Of a DNA stretch of 64,000 bases, positions 45,645-57,684 are shown piece after piece. Numbering within the stretch: the stretch's first letter is position 1; each line of letters opens with the position of its first letter. Source of the DNA: Lunularia cruciata (Eukaryota > Streptophyta > Marchantiopsida > Lunulariales > Lunulariaceae); contig OX419761.1 in the NCBI GenBank assembly GCA_948567375.1, positions 61,010,501 to 61,074,500 on the forward strand. The letters are read 5' to 3'. The notes under the pieces were generated by a model. The model did no database searches, was not told the origin of the DNA, and saw nothing but the letters and a program-made list of their open reading frames with translations. The position numbers and the translations under genes are program-made.

Positions 45645-48600
45645 ATGGGGAGGTTCTTACCTGAGGAATCTTTCCGGAACTTCAAAGCTTACCGGCTAGC
45701 ACTCTCACACACTCCCCAGAGATTTCGACAACGCCTATTTGCGAGATCGTCTGTTTCAGAAGAAACAGGGGAGCTTGTAAAGCGAAGCGGAGGGGGCCTG
45801 AAGAAGAATCTCACATGGTGGGATCTGATGTGGTTCACAATTGGCGCAGTCATTGGTGCGGGCGTCTTTGTTCTTACCGGTCAAGAAGCTCATGAAACAG
45901 CAGGTCCTGCTATCATCCTCTCATACGCGGCTGCAGGTTTTGCGGCCTTGCTCGCTGTCTTCTGCTACACAGAGTTCGCATGTGAGATTCCTGTAGCAGG
46001 TCAGTCCCGCTTTCATCCCTGTCAGGATTGCCAAATTCGCTTTATGCATAGACCGTCAGTGTGAAATCTGTTCTGACAGTAATTATCGTGGTAAATTTCC
46101 GCTCTGTCGTAAATTTGTGATCTAACATTCAAAGTGTGTTCTACTCAACATGCGTCTTGATACCCCATTATTGTACCTTTATAACTCATGATCCTATTAG
46201 AGGCCGTGAACATGTTCAATGGAGAGTTTCGCAAAACCTCGAGTTCCGGGCCATGTGCAGAGGTTGTAAGCTGTTCAATTTGTGATCGTAGAGATCCTTT
46301 TTCATCGTGAACAGTAAGTTCCCGGTTGGGCCGATATCAAATAATGCTTTGTAACTGTCACTTAGTGCTAAGCCATAGAGTAATACCCTGATACGACTAC
46401 TCTAGTGAATTACCGGGCATGAATCGCAGAAGCCTATGTGCTCGTGTGCACCCTATGTTCGTTAGTTGTTAGCTTGTCAGATTCCGGCTGGATCTGCGGA
46501 AATTACTTTAGACTCCAGATTGTCGTTTTCTGTCTAGGATTTGTTCCCGGATCCATTCACGTCAGAAGCGGACGGGGATAAAGCGTTGTCGTGGCCTGCC
46601 CTGGATTAGTGCGATGGAGGGAAGTCTTTTATTAGTTCTAGTTCATGTGTCTGACTTGAACAAGGCCATTTCGTATCGTTTTAAGTAAAGTGATGCTGTG
46701 CTGAAAGGTCAGATCATCCCCGTACCTGGGGAATTCGGACTAGGAGCACCTTCAAAAGTTCAGAGACCCACCATAGAGGCCTTCTGCAAAGTATTTATGC
46801 TATAATCTCCGTTTGTGCTTGAGTTCTATGTGATCTTTCTATCTTATATTTTGAGTCTCTCAGTATCAACATCAAGAGCAATGGCGTTGCCTATGCACAA
46901 TTTCGGTCTTAGTCATTCGCTTGATGCAAAAGTCACTCGGTACAGCGTTGCGGTCGCGACATTATCACTGACAGCATTTGCGGCTCTATGGCATTATGAA
47001 AATTTACTGCCTTTCCTCGAATCCAACTAAGCATTTTCGCAGTTTGAGAAAACAATTCTACGACTTATATATTTCAGTTTAGCGGCCCTCCACTTTTCCT
47101 AAACGAATTGTGATGTTTTTATTTCGACTGATTGTAGTCCAAAGATTGGTAATTGCTAATGAGTGAAGCTGTAAAGGGGGTTATTTATGAAAATGGACAA
47201 AATATTGACAACTTCTACGAGGTTGGAAAACAGGGCTAGAATCACATTTCAGGAATGACACCATGTGAGTCTGGGTTCTCACACCATACGTGCCTGACAA
47301 AAATGTTCGGGTGACTGACAGGAGGATCCTTTGCCTACTTGAGAGTGGAGCTCGGAGATTTTGTAGCCTTCATTGGAGCTGGCAATATTATCCTTGAGTA
47401 TATTATAGGAGGAGCTGCTGTTGCCCGAGCGTGGACCGATTACTTCACTGCATTGATCGACAAACAGCCGGACGACTTGCGGATTCACACAGGTTTAGCC
47501 CACAACTACAATATGCTGGACCCTATCGCCGTCGGGGTGCTGATAGTTACGATGTGTATTGCTATCTACAGCACCAAGGGCACTTCTATCCTCAACTGGA
47601 TTGCTTCAATCGTCAACATGGCTATCATATTATTTATCATCATCGCCGGACTCAGGCATGCAGAACCCGAAAATTACAGACCCTTCAGTCCTTTTGGCGC
47701 CCACGGCATGTTCAAAGCAGCTTCGGTGCTCTTCTTTGCATACTTGGGGTTCGATGCTATTTCAACTATGGCGGAAGAAACGAATGACCCGGGAAGAGAC
47801 ATTCCAATTGGACTAGTTTCAGCCATGCTCATAACCACCGTTGTCTACTGTCTCATGGCTTTGACCCTTTGTCTCATGGTACCTTATGAGCAAATTAACT
47901 CGAGCGCAGGTTTCTCTTATGCTTTCGAGTCCGTCGGGATGAAGTGGGCCAAATATGTAGTGGCGCTGGGTGCATTGAAGGGTATGACCACGGTGATTCT
48001 TGTCAGCAACATCGGGCAGGCGCGCTACATAACGCATATTGCTCGGACGCATATGATTCCCTCATTCTTCGCGAAAGTAAATAGCTGGACCCAAACTCCA
48101 ATCAATGCCACGGTGGCCATGATTTTGGCCACCTGCGTGGTGGCCTTCTTCTCGGATTTGTCGGTTCTGGGCAATCTTCTCTCTGTGAGCACGCTGGTTA
48201 TCTTCTCTTTGGTGGCCCTTGCCCTTCTAGTTCGGCGACATTACGATCCCGTGCAAACCACCGCACAAGAATCCAGAATCTTCCTCATCTCCTTGATGGT
48301 CCTTATTGCCGCTTCGGTAGGAATTGCTGGCTATTGGGCTTCCACTACCGAAGAAAATAAAGGATGGGTAGGGTACTGTATTGCAGTGCCCATCTGGTTT
48401 TCAGCTACTCTAGCCATCCAGCTCTTCTGTCCACAGCGCCGGAAACCAAAAGTTTGGGGTGTGCCGTTTGTGCCGTGGATTCCATCTCTGACTATCGCGT
48501 TCAATTTCTTCCTTTTGGGTTCTTTGGACAAAGACTCCTTCATCCGCTTTGCAATCTGGACGGGTGTTATACTACTTTACTATTTCTTCTTCGGACTGCA

Positions 48601-48742
48601 TGCTTCTTACGATGCCGCAGCAGACCACAAACAGGCAGTGGAGCCCTACAGTGAGGACCACGTGGAGGGCCTTGGGGACCTGAAGGCAAAACAGACTCAG
48701 CCTAGAGACGAAGATAACAAACAGATGGCAATCGGGCCTTGA
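45645..48742 (+). CDS. Cationic amino acid transporter (CAT1/5/8-like), two exons
   Basis: Exon 1 is 45645-45999, exon 2 is 47322-48742, together 591 codons; AtCAT1-type proteins have about 590. The Met at 45645 (MGRFLPEESF) was chosen over 45594 because FLPEESF is the conserved family start. The intron has GT (46000) and AG (47320-47321) ends, phase 1, cutting the Gly of PVAGGSFAYLRVELGD. Features: WWDLMWFTIGAVIGAGVFVLTG in TM1, GNIILEYIIGGAAVARAW, SVLFFAYLGFDAISTMAEE, GALKGMTTVILVSNIGQARY, PINATVAM, GWVGYC, LLYYFFFGLHASYD; about 14 membrane spans; polar C-terminal tail. An APC-superfamily proton-coupled importer of Lys/Arg/His, in plasma membrane or tonoplast. The frame is intact, so it is probably active. 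Confidence 0.93.
46000..47321 (+). other. Intron of the transporter gene (1,322 bp)
   Basis: Donor AG|GTCAGT, acceptor GACTGACAG|GA. The position agrees with the single early intron of this plant subfamily. A 71-codon open frame inside (46815-47030) has no visible support. Confidence 0.85.
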
Positions 48743-49139
48743 GTAGCAAACTTTGTTGAATGATGCATGGTAATGATGCAAACAGAGTTCTCGTGATTGA
48801 GTTGTTAATAGCTGGAGTATTTACAACGGTCACCAACCACTTCCACTTCCAAGCCCGCGTTCTCGGGTTCATAACCTTCTTTCTCTCGTGGAAGTATATG
48901 CAGGTCGAGCATGTCTAGCTTGAGCTTTGTTCATGTTATTTCTTTCCTGTTCATGATTAGTTACAGCTCGGAATATTCTTCAATTTACCCTTCTATACGT
49001 TATAGATTCCTGTCCCGTGCCTTCGTCTCTCGCCTCTACGGCCTCCGGGGAGTGGTGGATATTATTTATTACTTCCTTATCACACGTCTACTTTGTAACA
49101 AGGGCGATAACAAGGGCGATAACAAGGGCTTAGCAGAAA
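48743..49139 (+). other. 3' flank of the transporter, with (GGGCGATAACAA)3
   Basis: Likely 3' UTR and spacer. There is no canonical AATAAA close to the stop. A 12-bp unit is repeated three times at 49098-49132, just before the LINE-like sequence begins. Confidence 0.45.
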
Positions 49140-50525
49140 AATGGAGGATGGGAAGACCCCATCAAAGCCGCACAAGGGAGAGATGAAGAGGTAAAATGGG
49201 GCTAAGCCCCAGTAGAGTCCATAGGAGAAATCTGCTCTATTGCATTTAAGAAATTGGGCTATGCAGGTCATGTGATCTACAAACAGTGGGAGTATCCAAA
49301 GAACCATCCTCTAGTGTTATTGTTCTCTTATGGATTGCAATTGCCATTACCTTATGAAAATTAATGAATACATATTATCTAAAATATATAATAAAATATG
49401 AGAGTGAGAGTGGTATCTTTTGTTTCTAATATGATAAGTTCTTGCACTTTTTTCAATAAATGTGTCACCCTTTTCAACAAATGTGTTGAACGTCATGTCC
49501 ATTGTTCCAAACAACTCCAAGGTTTGAAGAACAAAGAGATGATTTTGTTGTATGCCTTTATATTTGAAGATCTTATGACCTGTTGTATTCCTTGTTCATC
49601 TAAGGGGATGTGTAATCACTCCCTTTGAAATTGTTTCTCGTGTAGGGTTTGCAATCATGACATCCATTATTATCATTTGATCATCTTGATGCAAATATAA
49701 ATTTGCATTTACATGTGTCATCTGCAGAGCATACATATACTCTTTCCAAGCCAAATATCCTCTTTCTTGTGCCATAGCAAGCACTATGTCCCTAATAGCA
49801 TCATGCATAATTATCCTTTGTCCTCCAAAAGGACACTATCATATATCACGTTGTTGCATCTAATGGTGAACCACACTCACAAGTGAGTAATGAAGATATA
49901 AATGGGTGGACCAAACTTAGGCAAAACTTCATTGTTGCAGAGAAAGTAATTAGTGCAAGTCGAATGCCCTAATGCACCGTCGAGCTAGGATCCAAGAGCA
50001 TGCACTCTTGTTGGAGCAAGAGCAAAGACGGGCTCTAGTAGCATGAGGAATGGACAAGTCAACTAAAAGAGAATATAGCTTATGTTCACATTATTACTCC
50101 ATCAAGAAAGACTGTAAACCTCTTGTCCAATCTGACGATAATGAAGCAAAAGATGGAGAGTCCTCTCGTGCCCATGAGGATAGACTATCTCTCGTCGTGC
50201 ACAATAACATCTGGAGAAACAAGGATCCTCCCTCCACCTTTGTCTCTAAAACCTACCTATCAACAACCACAAAACAAGAAGAAAGTAGGGGTGCCAAGAG
50301 AGCACAATACCCAAAACCACTATAGGTGTAGTCTCCTCCATAAATAGCAAGCCAACCCCACCACACGAGATTGGCAGAGCCATCTATTTATGTGCCAAAT
50401 CCACTATCATACACCCAAATGTCCTTGGTCCAATAATATCACCAAAGACTCTTATAATCTTCCTATCAAAATCTCTTGGACTCAATAGGAAGGACAAGGA
50501 GGAAGGAACTATACAAATGAGGTAG

Positions 50526-50600
50526 GACGGTTGACAAGCAATACTAGAAGGACGGTTGACAAGCAATACTAGAAGGATGGTTGACAAGCAATACTAGAGG
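50526..50600. repeat. 25-bp unit, three tandem copies
   Basis: The unit GACGGTTGACAAGCAATACT plus AGAAG is repeated three times almost exactly. Copy 2 has a single unit (54520-54540), so the expansion is recent. Confidence 0.85.
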
Positions 50601-51175
50601 AGAGTATACCAAATGCCACTTATGGATCTTCGAGCAATGGAAGGTCATTCACATGGAGAACGTCCTCTACAAGGGCAACTTCTAAGAAGTGTGTGACAAA
50701 ATCCTTGGATCCTACTAGCACTCCAAGAATACATAGTCCATATGTAGATGTGATACACCACTCTGGAAGCTCAAGGTAGGGAGGAATACCTAAAGAGGAC
50801 CATGCCTTGCACTTTGACACCTTGACACTCAAGCCTACTAGATGTAACTTGGTAGTCAAGTAGTCAAAAGCTTGCCTAATCTAATCTACATGGCCCACAA
50901 TGTGTGTATCATCTTCCAAGGAGGGAAATATACAACCTGGCATGGTCAAAGTAGTAGATAGGAGAGCCTTAAAGTGAGCCATGGAAAAATAAGGATCTCC
51001 TTGACGTGTACCCACAACTGACTCCAAGATGGTGACTCCCTCTTATGAACCATCATGTTGGTAGTAAAGGGAAGCAGGAGAGCCATAAAAAGACCGCATA
51101 AAAGGAATAAGACTCATCAATGGTCCACCAGCCTATCTTAGCTCTCTAAAGATGGATGCCCATGAGACATTATTA

Positions 51176-51234
51176 AAATCATTCTCAACATCCACTTGTA
51201 GGGTCATCCTACAAGTGGATGTTGAGAATGATTT
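51176..51234. repeat. 27-bp perfect inverted repeat, 5-nt loop (GTCAT)
   Basis: Arms 51176-51202 and 51208-51234. Copy 2 (55130-55170) has only the first arm, so the second was added here, just upstream of the RT palm. Confidence 0.9.
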
Positions 51235-51352
51235 GGATGGATATCTAGGAGTGCCCTAATGCCTAGAGATATAGACTCACATCCTCTAGGTGTAGCTACT
51301 CCAAAATGATATAGACTGAGGTGCTATCAAAAGTGAGAACAATGTTGAAGGA

Positions 51353-51705
51353 CAATGGTGTGGCTGACCAAATGCAAAAAGATATCTCCAATAGCAATCG
51401 GTCTAATGCCCCCATGTCCTTCTCCATCGCAAGAAGTCAACTAGCACCTAGCACTTGACTAACAGACATATGAATGTCTCCTCTTGTTACTACTGCAACC
51501 ACGTGAAACAACTTGATAAAACCATTAGATGCAATGGTACGACTACCCAATGAAAAAAGATCTCTCCAACAACAATCGGCCTAATGCTCTTGTGTCTTTC
51601 TCCACCACAAGAAATTGTGGTGGAGAAACACCTAACTAATAAATATAGGAATGTCTCCCCTCACTACTGCTGTAGCCACTTGAAACAACTCAATAAAACC
51701 ACTAG
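51353..51705. repeat. ~180-bp tandem duplication in LINE copy 1
   Basis: Two diverged units start at AATGCAAAAAGATATCTCC and AATGAAAAAAGATCTCTCC; copy 2 has one (about 55305-55470). The second unit also carries the 14-bp fold-back at 51597-51628. Confidence 0.75.
51597..51628. repeat. 14-bp perfect inverted repeat, 4-nt loop
   Basis: TTTCTCCACCACAA, GAAA, then its reverse complement. The sister unit and copy 2 show AAGTCAACTAGC here instead, so an inverted copy replaced the original. Confidence 0.8.
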
Positions 51706-53150
51706 AAGGATCATCTACTTGAAAATAATCTCTAAGGTGCTCATGAACCATCCTTAACAAGCTTCTTGAGGAAAGGCAAGGGGTAGTGCACAATGCTTGG
51801 GCAAAAAGTGACCTATCAAGACATGAAGGCCGCTCAGGCTGATAATCTAAGACCTCTAGTAGTAGTCCTTCTATTGCTATAGGATGTAGTGAGCATAAGG
51901 AAGAGATAGTCTCATCAGTAGGACTTGCCATAGACAAAGGATGTAGCACTTGTGCTGCTCTACTAAACTCTCTTGCCCTACCCAAGGTCCTACACTATCG
52001 TAATAGAGAGGACTCTATGGTATCCTATGGTGAAACTTGTCTCCTAAAATGTGTAGCCCTAATAGACTCCTCCTTAAGGGCCACCCAATCCTCCGCTCAA
52101 AATCAACAAAATCTAACAGCCACTTCTCTATGCCTCGCACGTCTCCCTCTAGCATAATAAAGACACTATCAAGGGAGTAAGAGGAATAAGAACCATGCTA
52201 ACTCGTCCAAGGGATCACATGCCAAACGATCAAGTGGTAAGCAAAAAGTTTGTCTAGCCTCATCATGGAGTGTGTGGGTAGCCTATGGAATAAACATGGA
52301 CATGGAAAACTAGTCACAAATAACCCCAAAATGCAACCCACTTGAGAAGCTAACCACTCTCACAACTCAATCGATATCCTTGGAACGGTCAACAAAGGGA
52401 TAAAAGAAGTGTGCATAATCCAGAGTGTCACTATTGTTGATGTGATTGCTTGCCTCACATAGGCATCCCAAGTGGTCCAATCATAGTCCTTCTATATTCT
52501 TCCCACATGGGTCTTTACCCCTTGCAAGGTAAAGCATCGGTGACACACTAAGCATGGTGTAGCCCAAGCCGCTCTAGACGGCCCCACATGGGGAAGTGTA
52601 ACCATCATTAGCACAAGAATAATGATAGTAAAACATGATGCTCCTTTCTATATCTTCCCGTACTTGCAAAACTGCAACCCCACACATCCCAACTCACATA
52701 AGAAAATACAATCTCTTCAAACCCTAAAAACTATAGACTCTCGTAATTTTCAATTTCCATCTCCAAACTAAATATTCATTGAACTTAATCATGAAAACCA
52801 AGAGATTAGAAATGAAAATTCTCAGCCCATCACTTTCAATGTGTAATGATCTATCTAAACCTAAAAAACTGAAATATCTTTATAACTTTCTACTCAATTT
52901 TCCATAGTCTTCAATCTAGGTACCAATGGAACCAAAATTGAAAAACAAATAGAATCAACTATTCATTCAAGTGCTATATGCTAGGGAGCACTCAAAAAAT
53001 ATGAATCTTTCCTCTCATATCTCTCCCTCTCCTCTTCCATCTCCACCTTTTCCTGAACTCCTCCCAAACTACTCAAGAAGAAAAGATACAATCTACTTAG
53101 GAATACAAACAATTTAGCAAAGGAGAAAGGGTGACCGCCAAGAAAACATG

Positions 53151-56100
53151 GAGGATGGGAAAACCTCATCAAGCATTACAAGGATGAGACAACAAAGGTA
53201 AAATGGGGCTATGCCCCAACATGGTCTATATGTGAAATATGCCATACTATATCTAAGATATTTGAGCTATGCAAGTCATAAAATCTATAAACAATTGGAG
53301 CATCCAAAGAAGTATTGTCTAGTGCAATTGCTCTCTTATGGATTGCACTTGCCATTGCTATCTATAGAGCAATGGATAAAAACTATCTAAAATATTATAC
53401 AAAGTATAAGAGTGAGAGTGGTATCCCATGCACCTAACATGATAAGTTCTCTCACTCCTTGACAAATGTGTCAAATGTAATGTCCATTGCTTCATATAAC
53501 TCCAAGTCTAGAGGAACAAAGAGGTGACCTCAATGCATACCCCTATACTTGGAGACCTTATGAGTTTTTGTTGCATTTCTTGCCCATCTAGGGAGATAGG
53601 TAATCATTCCTTCCAAAATTGTATCATATGTAGGGTTTGTAACCATGACATACGCTATTATCACTTGATCATCTTGGACCAAGTGTAAGTCTGCCCTAAC
53701 ATATGCTATCTACAAAGCATATGAATGCTCAATCCAAGCCAAGTATCCATTCTCTTGTGCCATAGCAAACACCATGTCTCTAAGCATCATGCGTAGCTAT
53801 CCTTTGTCCTCCAAAAGGACATCATGTCATATGGACCGTTGTTGTATCTAGTGTAGAATCACACTCACACAAGTGAGTAATGAAGATGAAGATGTGTGGA
53901 CCAAACCTAGGCAAAACCTCATTGATGTAGAGAAAATAGTTGGTGCAAGTCAAAATGCCCTAATGTAGAGTTGAGCTAGGATCCAATAGCCAACACCCTT
54001 GCCAAAGCATGAGCAAAGATGTGCTCTAGTAGCATGAGGAATAGACGAGTCAACTAAGAGAGAATGTAGTGTATGTTGACATTATTGCTTGATCAAGGAA
54101 GATTGTAAACCTCTAGTCCAATCTGACAATAATGAAGCAAAAGATGGAAGGTCTCCGTGTGCCCGTGGGGATAGACTATCTCTCATCTACCGCAATAATA
54201 TTTGGAGAGAAAAAGATCCTCCGCCTATCACATAGTCTCCAAAATTGACCTACAACCACCACAAAATAAGAGGAAAGTAGGGGTGTCAAGAGAGCAAAAC
54301 TACCAAAAAATGTTATATGTGCCATCTCCTCCATAAATAGCAAGCCAATCCCTCCACAAAAGATCAGTACAAATGTATGTTTATGTGCCAAATCTCCTAT
54401 CACACACTCAAATGTCCTTGGTCCAATCATATCACCAAAGACTCCCATAATCCTCCTATCAAAGGTTGTTAGACATGATAGGAAGGTCAAGGAAGGAGGA
54501 ATTATGCAGAGGAGGTAGGTCAGTTGACAAGCAATACTAAGGAGAGCATACCAAATGCCACATGTGGATCTCCTAGTAATGGAAGGTCATCTACATGGAG
54601 AACATCCTCTGCAAGGGCAGCATCTAAGAAGCATGTGACAAAATCCTCGGATCCTACTAGCACTCCAAGAACATGTAGACCCTCTCTAGATGTGATACAC
54701 CCCTTTGAAAATTAAAGCTGGAGAGGGATACCTAAAGGAGACCATGCCTTACACTTTGACACCTTGACTCTCAAGCCTACTAGATGTAGCTTGGTGATCA
54801 AGTGGTCTAAGGCCTGCCTAATCTGATCTACATGGCCCACAATGTGTGTATCGTATCCCAAGGAGGGAAATACACAACCTGGCATGGCCAAAATAGTAGA
54901 TAAGAGAGCTCTAAAGTGAGCCATGGCAAATAAAAGTCCCCTTAAAGGATCTTCCTATTGTGTACCTATAGTTGACTCCAAGACGGTGGCTCCTTCCTAT
55001 GAGCAATTGTGCTAGTAGTAAAGGGAAACAAGAGAGCCATAAAAAGACCATATAAACGGAATAAGACTCACCAAGGATCCACCAACCTCCCTTAGCTCTC
55101 TAAAGATGGATGTTCATGAGATGCTATTAAAAGCATTCTCAACATCCACATGTAAGACGACCCACTCTAGATAGATATCTAGGAGTGCGCTAATGCCTAA
55201 AGATATAGCCTCATATCCTTTAGGTGTAGCTACTCCAAACTGATATGGACTAAAGTATTGTCGGAAGTGAGAACAATACTAAAGGACAATGGTGTGGTTG
55301 ACTAAATGCAAAAAGATATCTCCAATAGCAATTGGTCTAATACCCTTGTGTCCTTTTCCATTGCAAGAAGTCAACTAGCACCTAACACCTGACTAACAAA
55401 CATAGGAATATCTCCTCTCATTATTGTTGCAGCCACCTAAAACAACTTGATAAAACCATTAGAAGGTTCATCTACATGAGAGCAATCTCTAATATGCTCA
55501 TATACCATCCTTGACAAGCCTCCTAAGAAAAGGTGAGAGGTAGTGCACAATGCTTGTGCAAAAAGTGACCTATCAAGACATAAAGGATGCTCAGGCTAAT
55601 AATCTAAGACCTCTAGTGGTAATCCCTCTCCTGCCATATGATGTAGTGAGCATAGGGAAGAAATAGTCCCATCAGTAGGACTGGCCATGGACAAAGGGTG
55701 TAGTGCTTTTGGCGCTCTACTAAACTCTCCCGCCTTACCCAATGTCTTACACTGTCATAATCGAGTGGACTTTGTGATATCCTGTGGCAAAATCTATATC
55801 CTAAGATGTGCAACCATAATAGACTTCTCCTATAGGGCCGCCCATCCTGGCTCAAAATTGACAAAATCTAGCAGTCACCTCTCTATGCCCCGCACATCTC
55901 CCTCTAGCATAACGAAGACAGCATCAAGGGAGTAAGAGGAATATGAACCATGCTAACTCGTCCAAGGGATCATATGCCAAATGATCAAGTGGTAGGCAAA
56001 AAGCTTGTCTAGCCTCATCATGAAATGTATGGTGTCACGCCATTTGTAGTGCCGCATCTAGATGCTCGGACACTGGAGTTCTAGTGATAGTAGTTAGAGT

Positions 56101-57185
56101 TATTTCAGTAGTTTCTCAAAGACTACTTTCCGACGGGCAGATTTCATGTTCGGGGTACTGACTTCACGGTGGGGCCCACCGTCACTGTGCACCGTTCACA
56201 CCATCGAGTGTGCCATCAACGGGACTGTCGAGTGTGCCATCAACGGGACCGTTTAGGGTTTTGGAGCTAGCTCGAATCCAGGGGGTATAGTTTTGAAGTG
56301 AGCTCCAGAGAGCTCACTTCTCTGATGTTGAGCCTTCGGGTTCTTGGCTATGGTGGACAGAGGCCGGCGAGCGTCACCTAGATTCTCTATGCTTGAGTGG
56401 TTGTGGCTTGACTGTAATCAATACCCAGTTGTTGGCAATTTATAGAGTGACAGATCAAGTACTGATCTGAGTTGAGTTGAGAGTGGTAAGCAATCTGATT
56501 ATTGTGGCACTTTAGAGTCTATGTATGATTTATGTGTGAGTTGTGCTTCTATAATGTATGATGTTGACAGCGATGTATATACGCACGACAACGGAGTAGC
56601 CTATGGAATTGATGTGAATATGGAATACTAGTCTCAAATAATTCCAAATGCAACCTACATGAGAAGCTAACCACTCCCCCAATTCAATCGGTATCCTTGG
56701 AACGGTCAACAATGGGATAAAGAAAGCGCGTATAATCTCGAGTATCACTATTGTGTATCCCCAGCCACTCTAAGCAATCCCACATGAGAAGGTGTAACCA
56801 TGGTTAGCACAAAAATAATGATATTAACATATGATGTTCTTTTCCATATCTTCCCATACTAACAAATTACAACCTCTCACTTCTCAACTCACATGAAAAA
56901 CTAAAATCTCTCCAAACTTTAAAAATTATAAGTTCTTATAATTTTTATTTTATATTTTAAAAAATATTACGATAAATCCCCTTAAAATAAATAATAAAAC
57001 TTTTAAAAAATTCACTACACATTAATGTATAATATCACTCTATATCCTAAAAAAAATCTTTAAATCATTATAATTTTCTATTCATTTCTGTATAATCTTT
57101 AAACTAAATATCAATATCAAAATTATAAAATAAAATATTTATTTAAATATTATATAATATAAAAATTATTCTTTATTTATTTTTT
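53151..57185 (-). mobile_element. LINE-like element copy 2 (with solo A repeat inside)
   Basis: Same order as copy 1, head to tail with it. RT pieces on the minus strand: 54924-54712 (PGCVFPSLGYDTHIVGHVDQ, decayed ADDT box, then KVSKCKAWSPLGIP), 54490-54176 (VFGDMIGPRTFECVI), and near 53680 the QDDQVIIAYVMVTNPT segment. The left end has GGATGGGAAAACCTCATC. 56033-56590 is an insertion. The right end is very A/T-rich (56880-57190). Confidence 0.7.
56033..56590 (+). repeat. Solo A-family terminal repeat (A+B, 558 bp)
   Basis: Starts TGTCACGCC, ends GCACGACA, flanked by ATGG (56029-56032) and ACGG (56591-56594), a 4-bp duplication with one change. It is A followed by B, which is what recombination between the 5' A and the 3' A of an A element would leave. 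A 27-bp segment with GTGTGCCATCAACGGGAC is tandemly doubled inside (56190-56250). Confidence 0.85.
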
Positions 57186-57684
57186 TATATTTATATATAT
57201 CCTTCTTCTCGTACCAATCGCCATAACTCCCAAAACTATAAACATTATTCACAAGGACCCTATAGAACCTAAACCGAAAGACTGACCAGTCCTTCGTATC
57301 ATTTGGGTACTTTTCGACTTGTGCTGACAACGCACAGTATTTATCATACGATGCGTTCGGAAAGAAGATCTTTCACGAAGCACCCTGAACTACTTATTTC
57401 AATTACTGGTGGTCCTCTCACCTGTACTATAATTAATAATGGACTGTCTAGGTTCACTCCTCCATTTGGTAGGTTGACAACCCTAACTTCAAAGTTGATT
57501 CTAATTGGTTACCCGCTGTTACCACCGCTTTGATTCGGGCGGCCCGCACTGTTGACCACGCAGGTACGGGAAATGTAACCAAATCGTCTGCCGCATACGG
57601 TGATCAAACAATCGGGAATAAACCTGGGTGTCAAACTAGCAGAGGGTTGGTCAACCTAGACGCTCCCTTAATTAAATAGGAAAA
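57186..57684 (+). other. Spacer with a possible coding remnant (57473-57679)
   Basis: This segment is less AT-rich than both flanks. One frame from 57473 to the TAG at 57677-57679 is open (68 codons) after a TTTGGTAG that could be a splice acceptor; it contains VDSNWLPAVTTALIRAAR and AAYGDQTIGN. Not recognised. It may be an exon or remnant of a host gene. Another frame (57303-57533) is also open, so support is weak. Confidence 0.25.

Larger units (their letters stand above)
49140..53150 (-). mobile_element. LINE-like (non-LTR) element copy 1
   Basis: Minus strand, 5' end at the right. 51985-51632 gives an RT-upstream region (LDRSLFAQAL, EHLRDYFQVDDPSSGFIELF). The RT core (51210-50880) has LQVDVENDFNNVSW, GTRQGDP and the DDTHIVGH catalytic box (LEDDT for the usual ADD); the thumb is at 50860-50620, then DIIGPRTFGCMI. 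Near 49800-49600 is LHQDDQMIIMDVMIANPTR, possibly a restriction-like nuclease module (uncertain). At the left end is GATGGGAAGACCCCATC. Stops are frequent. Copy 2 repeats the same order. Confidence 0.7.

Noticed and set aside
46815-47030. 71-codon frame in the transporter intron
   Set aside because: Lies wholly in an intron with good splice sites and shows no motif.
50050-50325. Plus-strand 91-codon frame in LINE copy 1
   Set aside because: Not open in copy 2, whereas the minus-strand reading is conserved between copies.
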